DNA from: Devosia beringensis
GTDB taxonomy: Bacteria; Pseudomonadota; Alphaproteobacteria; Rhizobiales; Devosiaceae
DNA: 64,000 nt
Assembly (NCBI RefSeq): GCF_014926585.1
Contig: NZ_CP045422.1
Span: 3,192,001-3,256,000, forward strand
Direction of reading: 5' to 3'
Shown: positions 63,625-64,000 of the stretch, piece after piece
How the letters are laid out: every line of letters begins with the position of its first letter
Position numbering within the stretch: position 1 is the stretch's first letter
The notes under the pieces: generated by a model
Seen by the model: the letters and a program-made list of their open reading frames with translations, nothing else
Database searches by the model: none
What the model was told of the DNA's origin: nothing
Made by a program: the position numbers and the translations under genes

Positions 63625-64000
63625 TCAGCGAGTCCGGCCAAGGGCTTGCGGCGAGGTCCTGTCAGCCAGATTCCGCGCCAATTGGGTATGCGCAGCATAA
63701 CCATAAAGCCAATCGAGCCGGCGCATATGACCCTCGCCGCCCTGGGCAGTGATAGCCAGATCCCGCGCCAAAGTGAGCGGCCAGCTCATGTGGAAAATCC
63801 TGCCATTGGTCGCGCTGGTGCGGGCAACGCGAGCCACGCGGGCCTGACGCGCCTGCTGATAGAGGGCCAAGGCATCCTCGGCGCGGGGCGTGTTGATCAG
63901 CAGTGGCGCCAGCACGGCGGCGTCCTCGATGCCCATGGCGGCGCCCTGGGCTTGGAAGGGCACCATGGCATGGGCGGCATCGCCAATCAGGCCGATATTG
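63625..64000 (-). CDS. FAD-dependent monooxygenase (salicylate-hydroxylase-like), C-terminal part
   Basis: Only the 3' part is in the window. It opens with NIGLIGDAAHAMVPFQAQGA, the GD motif of class A flavoprotein hydroxylases that binds the FAD ribityl and pyrophosphate, then AMGIEDAAVLAPLLINT, ARQARVARVART and the C-terminal helix. The N-terminal Rossmann part is beyond the right edge. Aromatic ring hydroxylation is the family role, though the substrate is unknown. Confidence 0.9.
   Translation of the reverse strand, partial: NIGLIGDAAHAMVPFQAQGAAMGIEDAAVLAPLLINTPRAEDALALYQQARQARVARVARTSATNGRIFHMSWPLTLARDLAITAQGGEGHMRRLDWLYGYAAHTQLARNLADRTSPQALGRTR

Overview
The window reads as a chromosomal segment of a GC-rich alphaproteobacterium of the order Hyphomicrobiales, most likely Devosia or a close relative. 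The pur-bolA-grxD gene order, the ATPase zeta-subunit (DUF1476) gene, a BacA/SbmA transporter, a DUF6894 protein, a CTAG-type gene junction and an EcfG-type promoter all fit that group. This placement is inference from gene content, because no rRNA gene is present. About 75 genes are packed tightly on both strands, and many are linked by 1-4 nt start/stop overlaps.

Layout. 0-11.5 kb is housekeeping and general metabolism: icd (cut by the left edge), a MarR regulator, a FabF-like ketosynthase, two tandem paralogous GNAT genes, trmJ, an MFS exporter, rpsD, a glyoxalase-fold protein, sbmA/bacA, ttcA and an inositol-monophosphatase-like gene. At 11.5-12.75 kb an intact IS110-family element has inserted into one arm of an intergenic inverted repeat. 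12.7-18.5 kb carries a class V aminotransferase, an ArsR/SRPBCC pair, a divergent ClpP and two MFS transporters. 18.5-30.5 kb on the minus strand is the purine block purC-purS-...-purQ-(DJ-1-like)-purL-...-bolA-...-grxD, with unrelated cargo between its genes, including a GtrA/FAD oxidoreductase/GT-C glycosyltransferase envelope cluster. 31.0-34.2 kb is visibly poorer in G+C and holds a PAS-GGDEF protein, three orphan small genes and a decayed IS256 transposase. 34.2-45.8 kb returns to core genes: purB, rpe, an M17 aminopeptidase, signalling proteins, a chemoreceptor and ccdA. 45.8-47.6 kb contains a lone tyrosine recombinase and about 740 bp without a convincing gene. 47.6-64 kb has map, a CinA-like protein, gpt, tRNA-Leu(UAA), RidA, rluA, a CsbD stress protein, a CHAD/CYTH pair, a gluconate module (SDR, gntK, gnd), a ClC transporter, a TetA-like MFS gene and the end of a flavin monooxygenase.

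The most striking object is the IS110 element. The non-coding leader ahead of its recombinase can be folded by eye into a bridge RNA with a 5' hairpin and two guide loops. One loop matches the flanking target on both sides of a CT core, and the other matches the element's own two ends. The uninterrupted opposite arm of the same repeat serves as an internal copy of the empty site and fixes the ends of the element. Joining the right end to the left end would also create a promoter with 17 bp spacing that could drive the bridge RNA from the circular form.

Other points of interest are an 8-bp tandem-repeat frameshift in an acetyltransferase gene, two paralogous genes of an ASCH-like family (one fused to a helix-turn-helix domain), an EcfG-type promoter ahead of csbD, and an MCP with a CheR-docking C terminus.
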